Assembly: GCA_009760855.2 (NCBI GenBank) | Contig: WPIO01000008.1 | Location: 11,550,501-11,614,500, forward strand | DNA: 64,000 nt | Origin: Cristatella mucedo | Lineage: Eukaryota; Bryozoa; Phylactolaemata; Cristatellidae | Direction of reading: 5' to 3' | Part shown: one piece after another, positions 11,487 to 24,100 of the stretch | Layout of the letters: the number at the start of each line of letters is the position of its first letter | Numbering within the stretch: position 1 is the first letter of the stretch | Program-made: the position numbers and the translations under genes | Notes under the pieces: model-generated | Told to the model about the DNA's origin: nothing | The model's input: only the letters and a program-made list of their open reading frames with translations | The model's database searches: none

Positions 11487-12695
11487 ATGAGATGTCTGAC
11501 TATAGCGGCAGCAACTATGTGATGGAAGTAACAGTACAGATTGGTAGCCAATTGGACTACTGTTACTCCTGCTTGTGGTTGTTGGTAGTAACCGTCATAA
11601 AAGAAAAACGGCGATGACCCGTCATACCTTAGTCCAAGAATCGTTTTTTAGGTTCTATTATGCCATACGACATTGCGGTTTCGTGATTTGCTCAGCAGAT
11701 CAGCCTCTTGTCTGCTGCATCGCAAAATACATGTTGCCTTTATGCATAGTAGTACCTGTGCTGTGCTGGGTCCAAACACTGAATTTTTCATTCAGTGTTC
11801 TTGTTCGTGTCTCTTCTCGTTCAATGCATTCATGTAGTTGAGGACCACGAAATGTTCTGTATCGGGGACATGATATGACAATTCAATTCTTTTGTGGTCT
11901 AACTAGATGTACCTGTATGTAAGATAATGTGTGCAGTACCTGGTGGGGGAGATGGTAGCAAGCAAATCCTCTGCAGACATAGATCGCTAGACTGTACAAA
12001 AGAAGGAAATGAATACGTAACAAAAAATTCAAAATAAAACTATGTAACAGATAAAGCTATGTAACCATAAAGCTTCTTGATAATGGCATGTCTGCTGAAC
12101 CTATTCGTTACTGTGCTTCTATGTCTTGATAGGTACTGCAGTGCTACAAATCGGCAACTCGTTACATGTTGTTCGTTTCTGCAACTTTTAGAGATCTCAC
12201 GGTTTGCAGAACTTTAGAAGAAGTTTTCTAATTATATCCGTTTGATAAATGGCTCGCTAATAGCTTAGACACCTGTATGCTCTAGATAGACATCTCACTC
12301 AGTTGGAAAAGCGGGAGGCTGGGATGTTTCCGGCTACAAGAAATGTGGGAACATAGTATAGATTCGATCGCTAAAGGTAAAGCATTCGGATGTAAGCGTT
12401 CTCTATTCCCCTTGAGGTCAGTGAGTCAAAGGCCGAGCAGCTAGAAAAGGGGTTTCGAAACAAGGGGATTAAAAATTGCACTAATGTCTAGAATGTTTAC
12501 CCACCAAACCTAGCTACCCGTTTTCCTAAATTGGCACCAAGGCTAACATTAATTTGAGTCAGTCAGTTTCTTGATGTCGAAGAAAAAAAAAATGTAAAGT
12601 CCCCGCTTGTTACACGCGACCTCATCACTCCCCAACTGAGACCCATTCGAAGACTGTTAACTGGGGTCCTATAGAATTAAGAGTTCAGGTCTAGC
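11487..12695. other. No supported gene
   Basis: Presumably this includes the 3' UTR of the POT1-like gene and intergenic DNA. I see no domain, exon pair or repeat family. Confidence 0.45.
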
Positions 12696-12696
12696 G

Positions 12697-12800
12697 TCGT
12701 GATGGCCCAGGACGTAAGGTGCTCGCTCTTCACGATTGAGGTCGTGAGTTCGAATCCTGCAGTGGGCCATTCTTTATTTCCAGCTTCAAGCGGTAGTGAT
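12697..12800 (+). mobile_element. tRNA-derived SINE (type 1)
   Basis: CGTGATGGCCCAGGACGTAA (A-box side), then GTCGTGAGTTCGAATCCTGC, a near-consensus B box (GAGTTCGAATCC), then the family body CTTTATTTCCAGCTTCAAGC. The 3' part is lost or diverged. Confidence 0.75.
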
Positions 12801-12881
12801 AGCGATTATATACCAATGTGCCTGTTCAACCAGGTAATATTTTTAGGCGCATTCGAAAGTTGAACGAACTCACGATCAAGA

Positions 12882-12914
12882 TATATAATGATAAATAATA
12901 ATTATCATTATATA
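12882..12914. repeat. AT-rich inverted repeat
   Basis: Arms TATATAATGATAA (12882-12894) and TTATCATTATATA (12902-12914) are perfect reverse complements around a 7-nt loop. It is probably a simple cruciform-prone AT tract. Confidence 0.6.
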
Positions 12915-12944
12915 AAAATAATTACAATTATATAATACATTGTA

Positions 12945-13050
12945 ATAATAATGCGCTTGATAGCTTCCTCGGAGAACTTTATCTCTTTCTAGGCATATAA
13001 CATATGCGCTGTAAAAAAAAGCATGATCAAGTGGTTAGTGGTCAAATGGT
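12945..13050 (-). mobile_element. LINE 3' terminal fragment
   Basis: An AATAATAAT tail followed by GCGCTTGATAGCTTCCTCGG and TCTCTTTCTAGGC reads as the reverse complement of the LINE terminal hairpin. Confidence 0.65.
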
Positions 13051-14249
13051 TAGTAAGCATCACTCCCTTGACGTCAAACCACAACCTGGGCTGTTCAAAA
13101 CAGACTTCATCGGACGAGTAGAGTACCTCCACCGTCAAGTTGGCATACTGCTGAGTAATGTTGCCATAAGTAATGCATGCTTTGACAACAGTAAAGCAGC
13201 CAAACTGATTACTCGTTAATGACTTCGTGTGTAGCGTACAATAATATATTTCATTTGCTTATCTCTCTAAGAGGATTGTATCTTGTATTGTCTTGTATCT
13301 CTATTCAGGCGCTTTACAAATGCCGAATGCTTGCTTTAGCATGATCTCTTGCTTCTCATTATCTTCTGGTGATTGCTTCTTTTGCAGGAGTTGTGACGGA
13401 CCTGGACAGAGATTAGTATATCTTAGTAAGTTGATAGCATCTCTTAACTCGCTGTACAAAATTCCTTTCCGGAAAATCGTTCGACGTTCACACCTTTCCT
13501 TCTGTGCTTTCTAGACCTATATTCGTTTCTTAGATAGGTATTGTAGGTGTTCATGTGCTATGTCTGCTTTCTGGCAAGGTTTTTTCCTAGAAGCTTTGCC
13601 TCTCTGGCTTCTTATCTCCACACAACTTCAATTTCTTTTCCTCTCTCGGCTTCAGCTTCATACTCCATAGTAGAGGCTAGTTTTTTCGCACCCTGCCTGA
13701 ACATCAATCTTTCGGCAGTGATATCTATGTAAAGAGCTGGACGTATCAGACAGAAGTTTGTGAAGCGAAGCAAAGAAGCTACCATCATATCTCAAAATCC
13801 AATCCTGGATTGAACGTTCGCCGGCTCTATGTACTCAATCGCCTGAAAAATATGTCGACGTTCCTAACAGAGAAGGCTACCCAAGGACGTCGTAAATACC
13901 GTCCTACTTGAGAACATCTTGTTGAAAATGTTCACCTCAACCTGTATGCATGCGCCAGTCCTACCTGAATACAATTGCAGCCTTTACTGAAGCTTCTCTA
14001 TGAGCAGATTGATCTTCCTTAGCCGTGACAACGGACACCAGCATGAAGCCTCGGATGCTTCTTCCCGCGCGTTGTGTACCTGAGCGTTCGCGTAGCAGCT
14101 TGCACTCTACCTTCTGCTTCCTGCAGGTCTCTATAGAGTTATTCGGCCTTGGTTAAGCTCCCAAGGACATCACTTTCTTCACCGAATGCAGTGATATTGT
14201 GCTTGTCACAAAGGAAGCATAGGGTACTGCTTTCAACCTCACACAAGTT
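13051..14249. other. No supported gene
   Basis: The stretch contains a short SINE/LINE tail-like piece at about 13297-13325 (ATCTCTATTCAGGCGCTTTAC). Otherwise there is no recognisable coding or repeat content. Confidence 0.4.
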
Positions 14250-14850
14250 AATAATAATAGTACATTCGTTATAGCGCCCTTCAGAGAGCTCAATCACTCT
14301 CTAGGCACTTTACATTTGCTTCAAAGGAAGCACGATCGAACGGCTAGTGGTAGCATGCTCAATGACAACAAACATGACATTGTTAGAGGTGACATGCACA
14401 GGGTGAGCATGCAAAAATGGTTAGCGGCAGCATGCACAGTGTCAGCACTCATAAGCACACAAAGGCCAAATCACATGGACCCACTACATGCTGTGACAAA
14501 TAGGTGCGTGTTTAGCTTCTGTTTTAAATGTCTTCAAGTCAAGAGATGTCATGATGCCAGTCGAAAATGAGTTTCAGGCTTTGTTTGTGAGCATACAAAC
14601 TAAAGGTATGGTCTTCAAAGGATTTGAGGTTCATACGAATTATAGGTAAACGGTTGGATTCCGAAAAGCATGTGGTGCGATGCTTAGCCTGGTGGGGGAG
14701 TAGACCTGATAGGTAGGCTGTAGCCAAAGAATGAAGGGACCTAAAAGTGAGTGACAGAACCTTGAACTCGATGCGTTGCTTAACAGGTACCTAGTGTAGG
14801 TAGGCGAGAAGTGATGTGATGTGACAACTGCGACGCTCACGACAGACAAG
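14250..14850 (-). mobile_element. CR1/L2-like LINE fragment (ORF2 end and 3' UTR)
   Basis: AATAATAATAGTACATTCGT tail, terminal hairpin (about 14272-14310), the CTTCAAAGGAAGC motif and then the ORF2 C-terminal residues on the minus strand, including an AYLSGLLPHQAKHRTTCFSE-like block with frameshifts. It is truncated near 14850 at GACAGACAAGCCT. Confidence 0.8.
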
Positions 14851-17340
14851 CCTCGGTGGAAAGAAGCAAGTGCCTTCTAATACCAGCAGCAGCAATAGCA
14901 ACAGCAGCAGCAGCCGGGCTCCGAGTTGATGGTCGAGTTATAGAGGCAGTAGGTGATGTGCAACACTTTATCCACTCTTTTGTCACCTCCTGTCGCCCCC
15001 TCTTTTGTCTCCTCTTTCGAGAAGTCTGGGTAGTCCCATGCAGAGGGGTTCTCGTCCGTAAAGGCAGTGCAAACCAGAAACCGCATCGTCTTTTGAAAAA
15101 AAGAGAAAAGGGAATGCGACTAGTGGTTCGGCTCGCTAAGCGTTCTGTATACCAGTCCATAAGGAGACTGGCTGGTAAAACGTTAGCTGCGTAGTGTTGA
15201 ATTCTAAGTGGGTCGCCAGAGTTCGCCGATGGTGCCGCTCCGACGACACGCAAAGGCCTCCCCTGCTATCCATTAATCGACTACTCAGGAAACGTACGGC
15301 CAAAACTATAATGTCAGGCTAGGTGAGGCGGTCAATGGAAACATAAAAATAAAATAGACACGAGGGTCAATGAAGAGTGAGCTCAAAGTTGTAACGCCGA
15401 AGGCTCGGCGGAGTAGGCTTAACCTGCCGCTTACCTAGCGGCGTAACCTGCCGCCTGATGCCGTTCGGTGCGCGTCTACGCGCAATAAGCAGCCCGCCAC
15501 GAAACGAGCGTTTCCGGCGCTGACCTACTTATCGTTACTAAAGAGGGTTGTGAGTCCGCGGCGTGAATCGGAAAGCGAGACACACAAATTGGGGATTTTA
15601 CTGAACTTTATTCGCAAGCGCACAAAGTCGCTGCGCGTCTAGCTCAGTTTTATCTCCACACTCCTCACACGCTAAAAAAAAACGTCCCCCGCACTTAGGC
15701 TACCTAAGTCTATTGTGGGGAACGACCCGAATGAGACGGGGAGCCCTAACCGGAACCTAGACCCTGACTGGAAAACTAGGGCTCCGCTTCCACCTTAACG
15801 GCAGAAATACCCCACATACACCACCTCAAGCACCCTTTCGGAGGGAAACACGTCTCCACACTTAGGCTACCTGCGTCTTAAGGGGGAACGGCCCAAATAA
15901 ACGAATGAGCCCGAACCAATGGAATATCTCACCCACCCCTATGTCTAGCTCGCACCGGCAAATCCTTATGCCGAGACCATGTGCGAGCGTGCACACACAA
16001 AACACAGAAGAAACACAAAATGTTAGCTCGGGCGCGATACGACCGTATTCGGTGGAGTCCACCGAATCCTCCTAGCGCTGTCTCGTCCTGTTCCGTCAAT
16101 CGCCGGTGAACAGCCCGCCCTCCTCCCTCGCTTTTCAGAGAAACGAGTCCGACGGCGTCGAAGCGAGGCCGAAGAGCAGGAGCCGAACAAAAGACCAAGA
16201 GCGACCGTCGCTCGACTCTTAAATGCCTAGCTGAGACAATGGGGACAAGAGCTTAGTGGTATTGCGCCTGACACCGTGGCCCATTATGGTAAGGAATTGA
16301 TACCGTCCATAGGCCACTGGAAAGGCACTTCTGTCCAGCTTGAATGCCGAATAGGTTCCAGATGATTCTTTTTGGACAGAGTTATGGCCGAGGTTGACAG
16401 GCCAGCCAACGTCAATCAGCAGCTCCCGCGGGTATCGGTCTGGTCTCAGAGCTTCCTGGCTTGCTCTTAAGCTCTTGCTCTCTAACCGCACTGGCGCTCC
16501 TCTCTGGCTCACTGCTCCAGGACAAAGAAGTTCTTGCCAGCCGCCGAACAGCTCTTGTTCGCGCTAAAATTAAGCCTAGGCCAGCAAGGCGCTACAAAGT
16601 GCTACTCGTCAGATATGTGTAGTTCGCATTCTGGCAGCCGGCAGGGTAGAAATTCTTGGAGAAATCTGTGCTATTTTTGCGCAATAAATATTTTGGGCTG
16701 AAACAGTAATATCTAGCCGTGACAGACAGGTGCAAGACGAAAGGAATCGGACTAAGTAAGGCAGACAGGGCGATTCGCATCACGCCCCCTTTTGACCCGA
16801 AAGCCACTATTCCCCGTAAGGGCTCTTCATCCGGACTATGCATCCCCGGTATAACGTCTTAAACATATCGAATGGCGAATAAAAATTCTTTAAAGCAGAT
16901 GCTCACTTTAAATAGGTCACTTTGTAGACCACGAGCGCTGAGCTTCGGGATATAACTACCGTACTATCACCGGGTGTACCGAGGTAACGCCCCTGTCTAA
17001 GGGGCCGCGACAGCTCTTGAGGTCGAGTGAGGCCTGTTCCTGCCTGTTTGACCTTTAAAGTAAGTAATTATTCATTGCTCTCTTATTTAAGTGGCGAAAG
17101 AGCACTGGGCCGATTCAGAACATACAGTCACGGGTGACATCTGGTGAGGGCGGGGCGCCTCGCAACGTGGCGCCGCGGTTGCGCTTCGTAGCCTGAGTTT
17201 GCTGTTCATTGCGCCTTCGTACCGGCGATCCCACTTACTGCGTATGGCGCTTGCGCTGCGTTCAACTGCATAGCTGAAATTCCGCAGCTGATCACCTGAA
17301 GCAAACGCTGAATAGCCCTCCTTCCCTCTCGAGGCCGGTG
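14851..17340. other. GC-richer, CpG-containing stretch; possible LTR-type remnants
   Basis: Composition is visibly more GC- and CpG-rich than the flanks. An imperfect direct repeat of about 60 bp occurs (about 15690-15760 and 15850-15920, sharing CACTTAGGCTACCT), and TTTATTCG at about 15607 would be a polyadenylation signal on the minus strand. Several short frames exist (for example 16512-16219, minus), but none shows a family signature. I suspect retroelement LTR or leader sequence but cannot prove it. Confidence 0.35.
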
Positions 17341-17370
17341 ACTGCGGCACGCAGAGCCCAGTTCTAACCT

Positions 17371-17380
17371 GTGTGCGTGC

Positions 17381-17412
<32 letters not shown>

Positions 17413-17434
17413 GTGTGTGTGTGTGCGCGCGCTC
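17371..17434. repeat. GT/GC alternating purine-pyrimidine microsatellite
   Basis: About 64 bp of uninterrupted alternating GT with GC interruptions. This type of sequence favours Z-DNA. The reading frames across it are artefacts. Confidence 0.9.
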
Positions 17435-18199
17435 CGCCGTGTGTACACTCGCGAGTCTCCGACGTTGCCCGTGTTTTTCTGCCGCAGAGTTTTCTTTTTA
17501 CCCTTAATGCGTTATTACGAGCCCTTACGGTGGCTGCCCTTAAATGAGCGACCGGTTACCGAATATTTAGCAAGTCGGTCGGTCTCTCTGCCAGTTCGGC
17601 TAGTCGATAGGGCACGCACAGACTCGCATAAAGGCGTCGTTTAGCTGCTGTGCAATCGACTTTGGACCAAAGGCGTCACTCAGTGCAGTCACCGATCTAG
17701 AGCGTGCAGGTCCGCATGTCTATAAATCGAGAGCGGTACGTGGCTTTCCCTCGTGGATCCCTCCCGTCCGACAAATGGCTGGCTCCCTGCCGCATGGCTG
17801 TCTGCGTGCTGGTGCCGGAGGAGCGACAGTTCAATTTGTCTTATATAACACTGTCGCGTGCTCCCACCGCAGGGAAGCTAAGCAGTGCTACTGGAGAACC
17901 CCGGATTCAACAAACTAGAGGGATTATCTACGATTCCCGGAACACCTGGGCGCCGGCGCACTAGACCCGAGGGGAGGCACGGGGAACTGCTTGCTGCTGT
18001 AGCAGCGTCAACCAACAAAATCTCCAGGAGCAGCCCCACGAACGCAGCAGCTAAGGGTGCGCAGAATGGTGCCACGATTAACTTGAGCGGTCCGGCAGCC
18101 AGTGTCTCTGTTCGTCAGGGTGGGGGAGGGCTTGCAATGGTGTCCAGTGCCGCAAGCAACCTGTCGTTCGGGAAGCCCGTGCCGAGCGAGGGGACCACT

Positions 18200-18690
18200 C
18201 CATGCCCATATCAACGTCTGGCCGTCTTGAGAACTTCTCGCCGACTGCTAAGTCGTACCTAGCTGAACTGCTGCATCAGTTTCAGCCTGTTCGCGCCCTC
18301 AGGTCCTGTGTGGACAATAAATTAGCTGTCCCATTCCTCTGCTTAAAGACAGTTGGCGACAGAAGCTTTAGCTCTGCAGGTCCTAGACTGTGGAACTCGC
18401 TTCCACAATTCTTACGAAACGACAACTACTCTTCAACTGCCGACTATGGCACATCTTTTTCAGTGGTCCTGAACTGCTACTTCTATGCTACTCACTACTT
18501 CAACTGCTCTCCTGACTCTGCTATGCTTCCCACTTTCTCTTTGTTGCGTGAGACGAAGTCTGTTGGCTACCGAATGCGTACCGAAAGCCGCTTAGGCTGT
18601 GAGTGCGCTATACAAAACTCTCCTGCGTAACACCCACATGGTCTTTATGACTTTGTGGAGTTACTGACGGAGGTACATAAGTCCAAGTAA
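18200..18690 (+). mobile_element. Second LINE family, ORF2 C-terminus
   Basis: The plus strand encodes YLAELLHQFQPVRALRSC, LKTVGDRSFSSAGPRLWN and SLPQFLRND, the typical C-terminal tail of a CR1/Jockey-like ORF2, then a terminal region ending about 18680. It is distinct from the abundant CR1/L2-like family. About 420 bp are repeated in inverted orientation at 19496-19914. Confidence 0.75.
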
Positions 18691-18736
18691 TACTGTCATC
18701 GACCATCATGCCCTTATCCCACCTTCAAAGGATAGG

Positions 18737-18771
18737 CTTGGCCCAGCTGGGGGGCACCCAGCTGGGCCAAG
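18737..18771. repeat. Perfect 15-bp hairpin
   Basis: CTTGGCCCAGCTGGG (18737-18751) and CCCAGCTGGGCCAAG (18757-18771) are perfect reverse complements around a 5-nt loop. No T-tract or gene context suggests a terminator. It lies just downstream of the LINE fragment. Confidence 0.7.
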
Positions 18772-19194
18772 CAGCTGGGTGTCTCCCAGCTGCCACTATC
18801 GTGTGTCAATTGCCCTGGGCTAGCGAACCCAATTAGATAATGCTAGCAACGTATAGCTGCAGAATGATCGGCTAAGTCGGTTGAGAGAGACTGACTAAAC
18901 GAGACAGATAGACAGGGACAGTGAAACGCTGAGAAACAAGCCAGGTCAGCCAAGCCATAAGTGAGAGAGCAAGCCTCGAAAAAAAAGAACCCATTGCAAG
19001 GTCATTTGATGAGAGACCTCAAGGGGCAGTAGCTATGCAGCTTGTCCTATGGGTCAAGCGACATCCCTAATCAGAGAAAATACTGCAGGCAATAAAGGCT
19101 AACGTGTGCCAGTGGCTATGAGTAGGCCCGTTAGCGTTGAAGCAGGTGCTAATTAATGCAGTCCTGCTACCTAGGATCCGAGACTAATAGTAAA

Positions 19195-19231
19195 AATGCA
19201 CTTGATATAGTGCCCTCAGAGAACCTACTCT

Positions 19232-19283
<52 letters not shown>

Positions 19284-19440
19284 ACACTCTACATTTGCTG
19301 CAAAGAAAGCACGATCGAATGATTAGTGGTAGTATGCTCAGGGATAACAAACGTAACATAGTTAGGGGTTACATGCACAGGGGCAGCATGCAAATATGAT
19401 TCGTGGCAGCAAGCACAGTGTCAGCATGAAGTCAGTTACA
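19195..19440 (-). mobile_element. LINE 3' end with expanded CT microsatellite
   Basis: The LINE terminal sequence (TGATATAGTGCCCTCAGAGA) is interrupted by a (CT)n run of about 50 bp (19233-19282) where other copies have CTCTTTCTAG. After it, GACACTCTACATTTGCTGCA and the 3' UTR continue. The microsatellite probably grew from the TCTCTTTCT core of the hairpin. Confidence 0.75.
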
Positions 19441-19495
19441 TAAGGAGATACATACATCTTTGCTGTCAGAGCAAAAATACCTTCTTGTAATGTAA

Positions 19496-20640
19496 TGTAT
19501 CTCCTTCTGTAACTCCACACAGTCATAAAGACCATGTGGGTGTTACGCAGGAGAGTTTTGTATAGCGCACTCACAGCCTAAGCGGCTTTCGGTACGCATT
19601 CGGTAGCCAACAGACTTCGTCTCACGCAACAAAGAGAAAGTGGGAAGCGTAGCAGAGTCAGGAGAGCAGTTGAAGTAGTGAGTAGCATGGAAGTTGCAGC
19701 TCAGGATCGCTTGAAAAGGATGAGCCATAGTCGGCAGCAGGAGAGTAGTTATCGTTGCGTAAGAATTGTGGAAGCGAGTTCCACAGTCTAGGATCTGCAG
19801 AGCTAAAGCTTCTGTCGCCAACGGTCTTTAAGCAGAGGAATGGAGCAGCTAATTTATTGTCCACACAGGACCTGAGGGTGCAAAGAGGCTGAAGCTGGTG
19901 CAGCAGTTCAGCTAAGATGTCAAGGTTCTTGAGATTTCGCGATTTGCAGGCGATTTTGGATGTAGAGGAAGGCACTCACTGTAGATTGAACGAGATCGGC
20001 ATATGATCAGATGAGCACGAGTCTGTAATAAAAGGGATGATATCATACACTTGTGGGAGAATATTTGATCGGGTGTGTGACCCTTGTTGTGAATGAGGTC
20101 ATGCACATGAGCCATGAGAGAAAAAGAGTCAGTCAGTACACGGAATTCAGCACATAAGGCATCATTTAAGTCGTCAAAATTAATGTTGAAATCACCAATT
20201 ATGAGGAAAGATTGATTTCTCTCACACATAATTGAAATGAGACCAGAGTAATCTGTAATAAAGGAGGACTTCATACCTGGTGAGCGATAGATTGCTGCCA
20301 CCATTGGCAGCTTGTTGTCGGCGGTACTTAAAACAAGAGGTTCGAAAGACTGCTTCGAGGGGGCTGCAAAAGGTTTGTGATTGAGGGAGGAATGGGTGAC
20401 AATCTAGACTCCCCCGGTTTTTACTGATCTAGAAGTATGAAAAATTGATAAACCCGTCGGAGTAACATCAGTTACAGTCGAACTGTGTCGATTGCAGCCA
20501 GGTCTCGATCAAAGCAAGCTGGTCGAGATCGACATCAATTATTACATATTTAGCAAGCATTCCAAAGACGTGTAAAGTTGAGCAGCCGAGGCAATAGTTG
20601 GCCCATAACCCTAAGTTTTAGTGATTCACACCATCTCTCG
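19496..20640 (-). mobile_element. Second LINE family: endonuclease domain fused to C-terminus
   Basis: The minus strand encodes part of an apurinic-type endonuclease domain (AAIYRSPGMKSSFITDYSGL then FLIIGDFNINFDDL, about 20290-20160). The IGDFN block is the conserved catalytic-face motif of this domain. At about 19960-19910 it passes into the ORF2 C-terminus (LAELLHQLQPLCTLRSCVDN), so the whole reverse transcriptase is deleted. It is inactive. Confidence 0.75.
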
Positions 20641-20687
20641 AGGGATATCGGGCAGGGTGGCATTAGGCAATGGTTTTAAATAATAAT

Positions 20688-21017
20688 AATAATGCACTTG
20701 ATAAAGCGCCCTCAGAGAACTTAATCTCTTTTTAGGCGCTTTACATTTGCTGCAAAGGGAAATGCAATTGAATGGTGAGTAATATCATGCTTGATAAACG
20801 AACGAAATGAATAACATGGTTAGGGGTGACATGCACAGGGTCAGCATGCAAATGTGGTTAGTGGCAGCATGCACAGTGTCAGCACGCATAAGCACATGAA
20901 GGACCAATCATAGGGACCCACTAAATGCTGTCCTAAATAGATGTGTTTTTAAGTTCTTTTTAAATGTGGTCAGGTCAGGGGATGTTCTGATGCAGGTCGG
21001 GAGGGAGTTCCAGGCTG
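20688..21017 (-). mobile_element. Young LINE 3' end directly upstream of CYB5R
   Basis: AATAATAATAAT tail, intact terminal hairpin and 3' UTR in minus orientation. It is nearly identical to 2188-2540 (a few differences over about 330 bp) and is cut at CCAGGCTGTCACG. Its broken 5' edge lies about 100 bp upstream of the CYB5R start codon, so it overlaps the likely promoter or 5' UTR. Confidence 0.85.
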
Positions 21018-21118
21018 TCACGTAACCAGCATTGCAGCTGATATCTTGAAATAGCAAACATTGCTCTGAATTTGCAGGTTGCTGTACGAATTATTAGCTT
21101 CGGATAACCAAGTACAGC

Positions 21119-24100
21119 ATGGGTGGCATCTCGACCAAGCCAGCTGAGGGTGCTTTGGTGACGCTCAGAGATCCAGAGGTCAAAGTACCTCTTAAACTCA
21201 TTGAGAAACATGTACGTATGTGTGTGTCTAGTTTACTGGGTAATATGGCTGCACTATTCGATTGCATCTTGATAATGCCATATCTGAACGTTGTTGCTGT
21301 AGCGCAGTTTAGTGTACAGTGCTTTTATTTCAACAACCTTTTATGAGTTAACAATTGCAAATGAGATCGCCATAAGTTAGAGCATATTTTTAAATTGTTC
21401 AATGTCGCTGCAGGTCATTACTCACGATACCAGGCGCTTCAGATTTGCCTTACCTTCGCCAAATCATATCCTCGGACTACCTACAGGTAACTGCATCCTG
21501 CTACTTGCAGAACTGATTTTCTGCAAAACACATTCACTTGTCTCTGCTTGATCCTGGATATCGGCCAACTTCGGCTAAACTACGATAAAACTGACTTGCT
21601 ATTCAACGACCTTCCTAACCTAAAAGTATGGCTGGACTACGAAACTCGGCTCTTCTAATTGGCGATGCTGTAGTGTGACCGTCAGCACGTGGTCTTAATT
21701 TAGGTGTCCTCTTAATAAGAGTTTTATTCCGAACATCCCATCCTCAGCTAGTCGTCGTTTTCGATCCCTTGATGGCGATTAAGAGCTACCCACCATAGTG
21801 GCTGGCTAAGAATCTTACCAATTCCGCAATACTGCCTAGACTGGACTACAGCGATTCAGTTTTTGCTGTGCCACCGAAAAAAAGTCAGTAAGCTTCTGCA
21901 ACTGGGGATGAATTTGGCTGCAAGGTTGTTAAAAAAAATCCAAAAGGTTTAGCCATGTGTCTCTTTAGCTCAACGAGCTGTTATGACCCCGGTTGATCAC
22001 GTCCAGTCGTCCGTTATGTACGTGTGTGTGCCAACACTGTGCATGTTGCCGATAACCAAACTTGCATGCTGACCCTGTGCATGTCACCCCTAACCATGTT
22101 ATTCTTGCTGTCTATTCAGCATACTACCACTAACCATTTAATCGTGCTTCCTTTGCAGCAAATGTAAAGTGCCTAGAAAGAGATTGAGTTATCTGAAGGC
22201 ACTATATCAAGTATTTTATTATCATCATATACAAAGAAAGTTCGTACTCTGACCCACATGGCCCACCGTGGCTTGGCACAAAGACCTAGCTGAACTGCTG
22301 TACTTGTTTCAGTCTCCTCTGTGCCCTCAGGCCCTTTAAGTAAGCTACTCCATAAATAATAAATAAGCTACTTCATTCTTTTTGCTTAAAGACCCTTGGC
22401 AACAGAAGCTTTTGCTCTACATATCCTAGTCTTAGACCTTAGACTTCCACAATTCCTGCGCACCACCTCTCCTGCTACCAACTCCAGCATTTTCTTTCCA
22501 GCCATTCTGCTCTACTCCGTCCATGCTGACCACTTCCTTGACTGCCCTCCTGACACAGCTATGCTTCTCACTCTCTTTATTGCTTGAGATGGCATCTTTT
22601 GGCTACCGTATGTGCACCAAAAGCTGCTTAGGTTTTTGAATGTGCAAAAGAAAACTCGCCTGGGTAACATCTGCTTAGTCTTTATGACTGTTTGGTGTTA
22701 CAGACAGAGATGCATACCCCCTAAATACGGCCCCTGTGCTCGAAAACTTCGGACATGGACACGATATGCTTTGTAGAGCAGCGTTTCCGACTTGTTCGAC
22801 TTCGTGATTAACTGTCAATGGCCTCTTACTGCCCTTACTAAGGAAGTACCGTGCCGGCTGATGTGCTCCTTAGCTTACTCGAGCAATGCTGGGTCGAGTG
22901 GAGCTCGAATATATGCGAGTAAAAGGCAAGAAATTAAAATGCTGGATAGGTCATGGGAAGCTCATAAGCCTCATGGGAAGGCTGGGAAGAAGCTGTGCAA
23001 CGAATGAAGATAATTTTATATCATGGCACCCTTTGCTATGAGCTGCTATACAGTGAATTGCCCAGGCGAGTAATTCCTTTTTTCCTAATGACAAGACCAG
23101 CAGTTATGATGCTTGAAAAGCAGAAAAGGGAGAAACAATCGCTGTTGACTGGGACAGTGATAGCTCTCCTTCGTGATTCTCGACTAGGTTCGTCCTTGTC
23201 GGCAAAGTCTCTGCCTAATCTGACCTCGGTGCTGTCGAAGTTGTGCATATCACGAGAAGGTGCTCGACCACTACGATAACTCTCGCAACGTTAGCACCTT
23301 GAAGAACTATTAAACACAAAAGACTATTAAAGGAAAAAGCATAGAAACTCGGCCTAGTCTTCTCTTCCTTTGTCTCATTCTTCTCAGGGCTTTTTCTATC
23401 GCTATCTCCGCCTCTCCTCCTGACATCTCTTTCCCACTTCGTCGCTCCCCCCTGCCACGCCATTATGTTCTCTTGCCACGTGCGTTTCCGACCGTCTACT
23501 GTGAGCCAAAGGCCCTTTGCAGTTGAAGTTGGGTAGCTGAGCCGGCCTGGATATTACCGTGCTGCTGCCAATTGAGCTGGCGAGCAATTGAGCCAGCTGG
23601 CGAGCTGGAGTGTAGTCCTTGCTTGCTGCACTGCCGGAAAGTTTTATTTCTGCACTGTACCGGTGTGACCTGCTTGGGTTGGACCAAAGCACAATCTCAT
23701 GCACCACTGATTCATTACAACCATACCACTATTTCATCCATAGCAGCATTTTCTGACCTATATAGGAGCTGCTAAATAGCACTGTTGGCTATGAATTACG
23801 GAAGTTTTGTATTCAGTCTATTTCGGGAAGTAAGTTGAAAAAGGTGCTGAGTCTCTTTTGATCCTGCTGCTATTAAACAGCATTATTTAGAGCATTTGAG
23901 AAAATATTTTAATGAGATATCCTTTGCATGCAGCTTGGAGTTCGAATAAAAGTATATGGTACGACAGCCAGTTTAACTAATAGCCCAACAAGGATGAGGT
24001 TCAGTCTTTGCCAAAATTCTGGATAGGCCAATGGGCAGGTAGACGATCTGTTCGATGGGGGAGCTTCGTTAGACACAGGCGAACAATTTCTTTCACACGT

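Noticed and set aside
17206-17448. Open frames through the GT microsatellite
   Set aside because: His/Thr/Arg and Val/Cys repeats on opposite strands are artefacts of a dinucleotide repeat.
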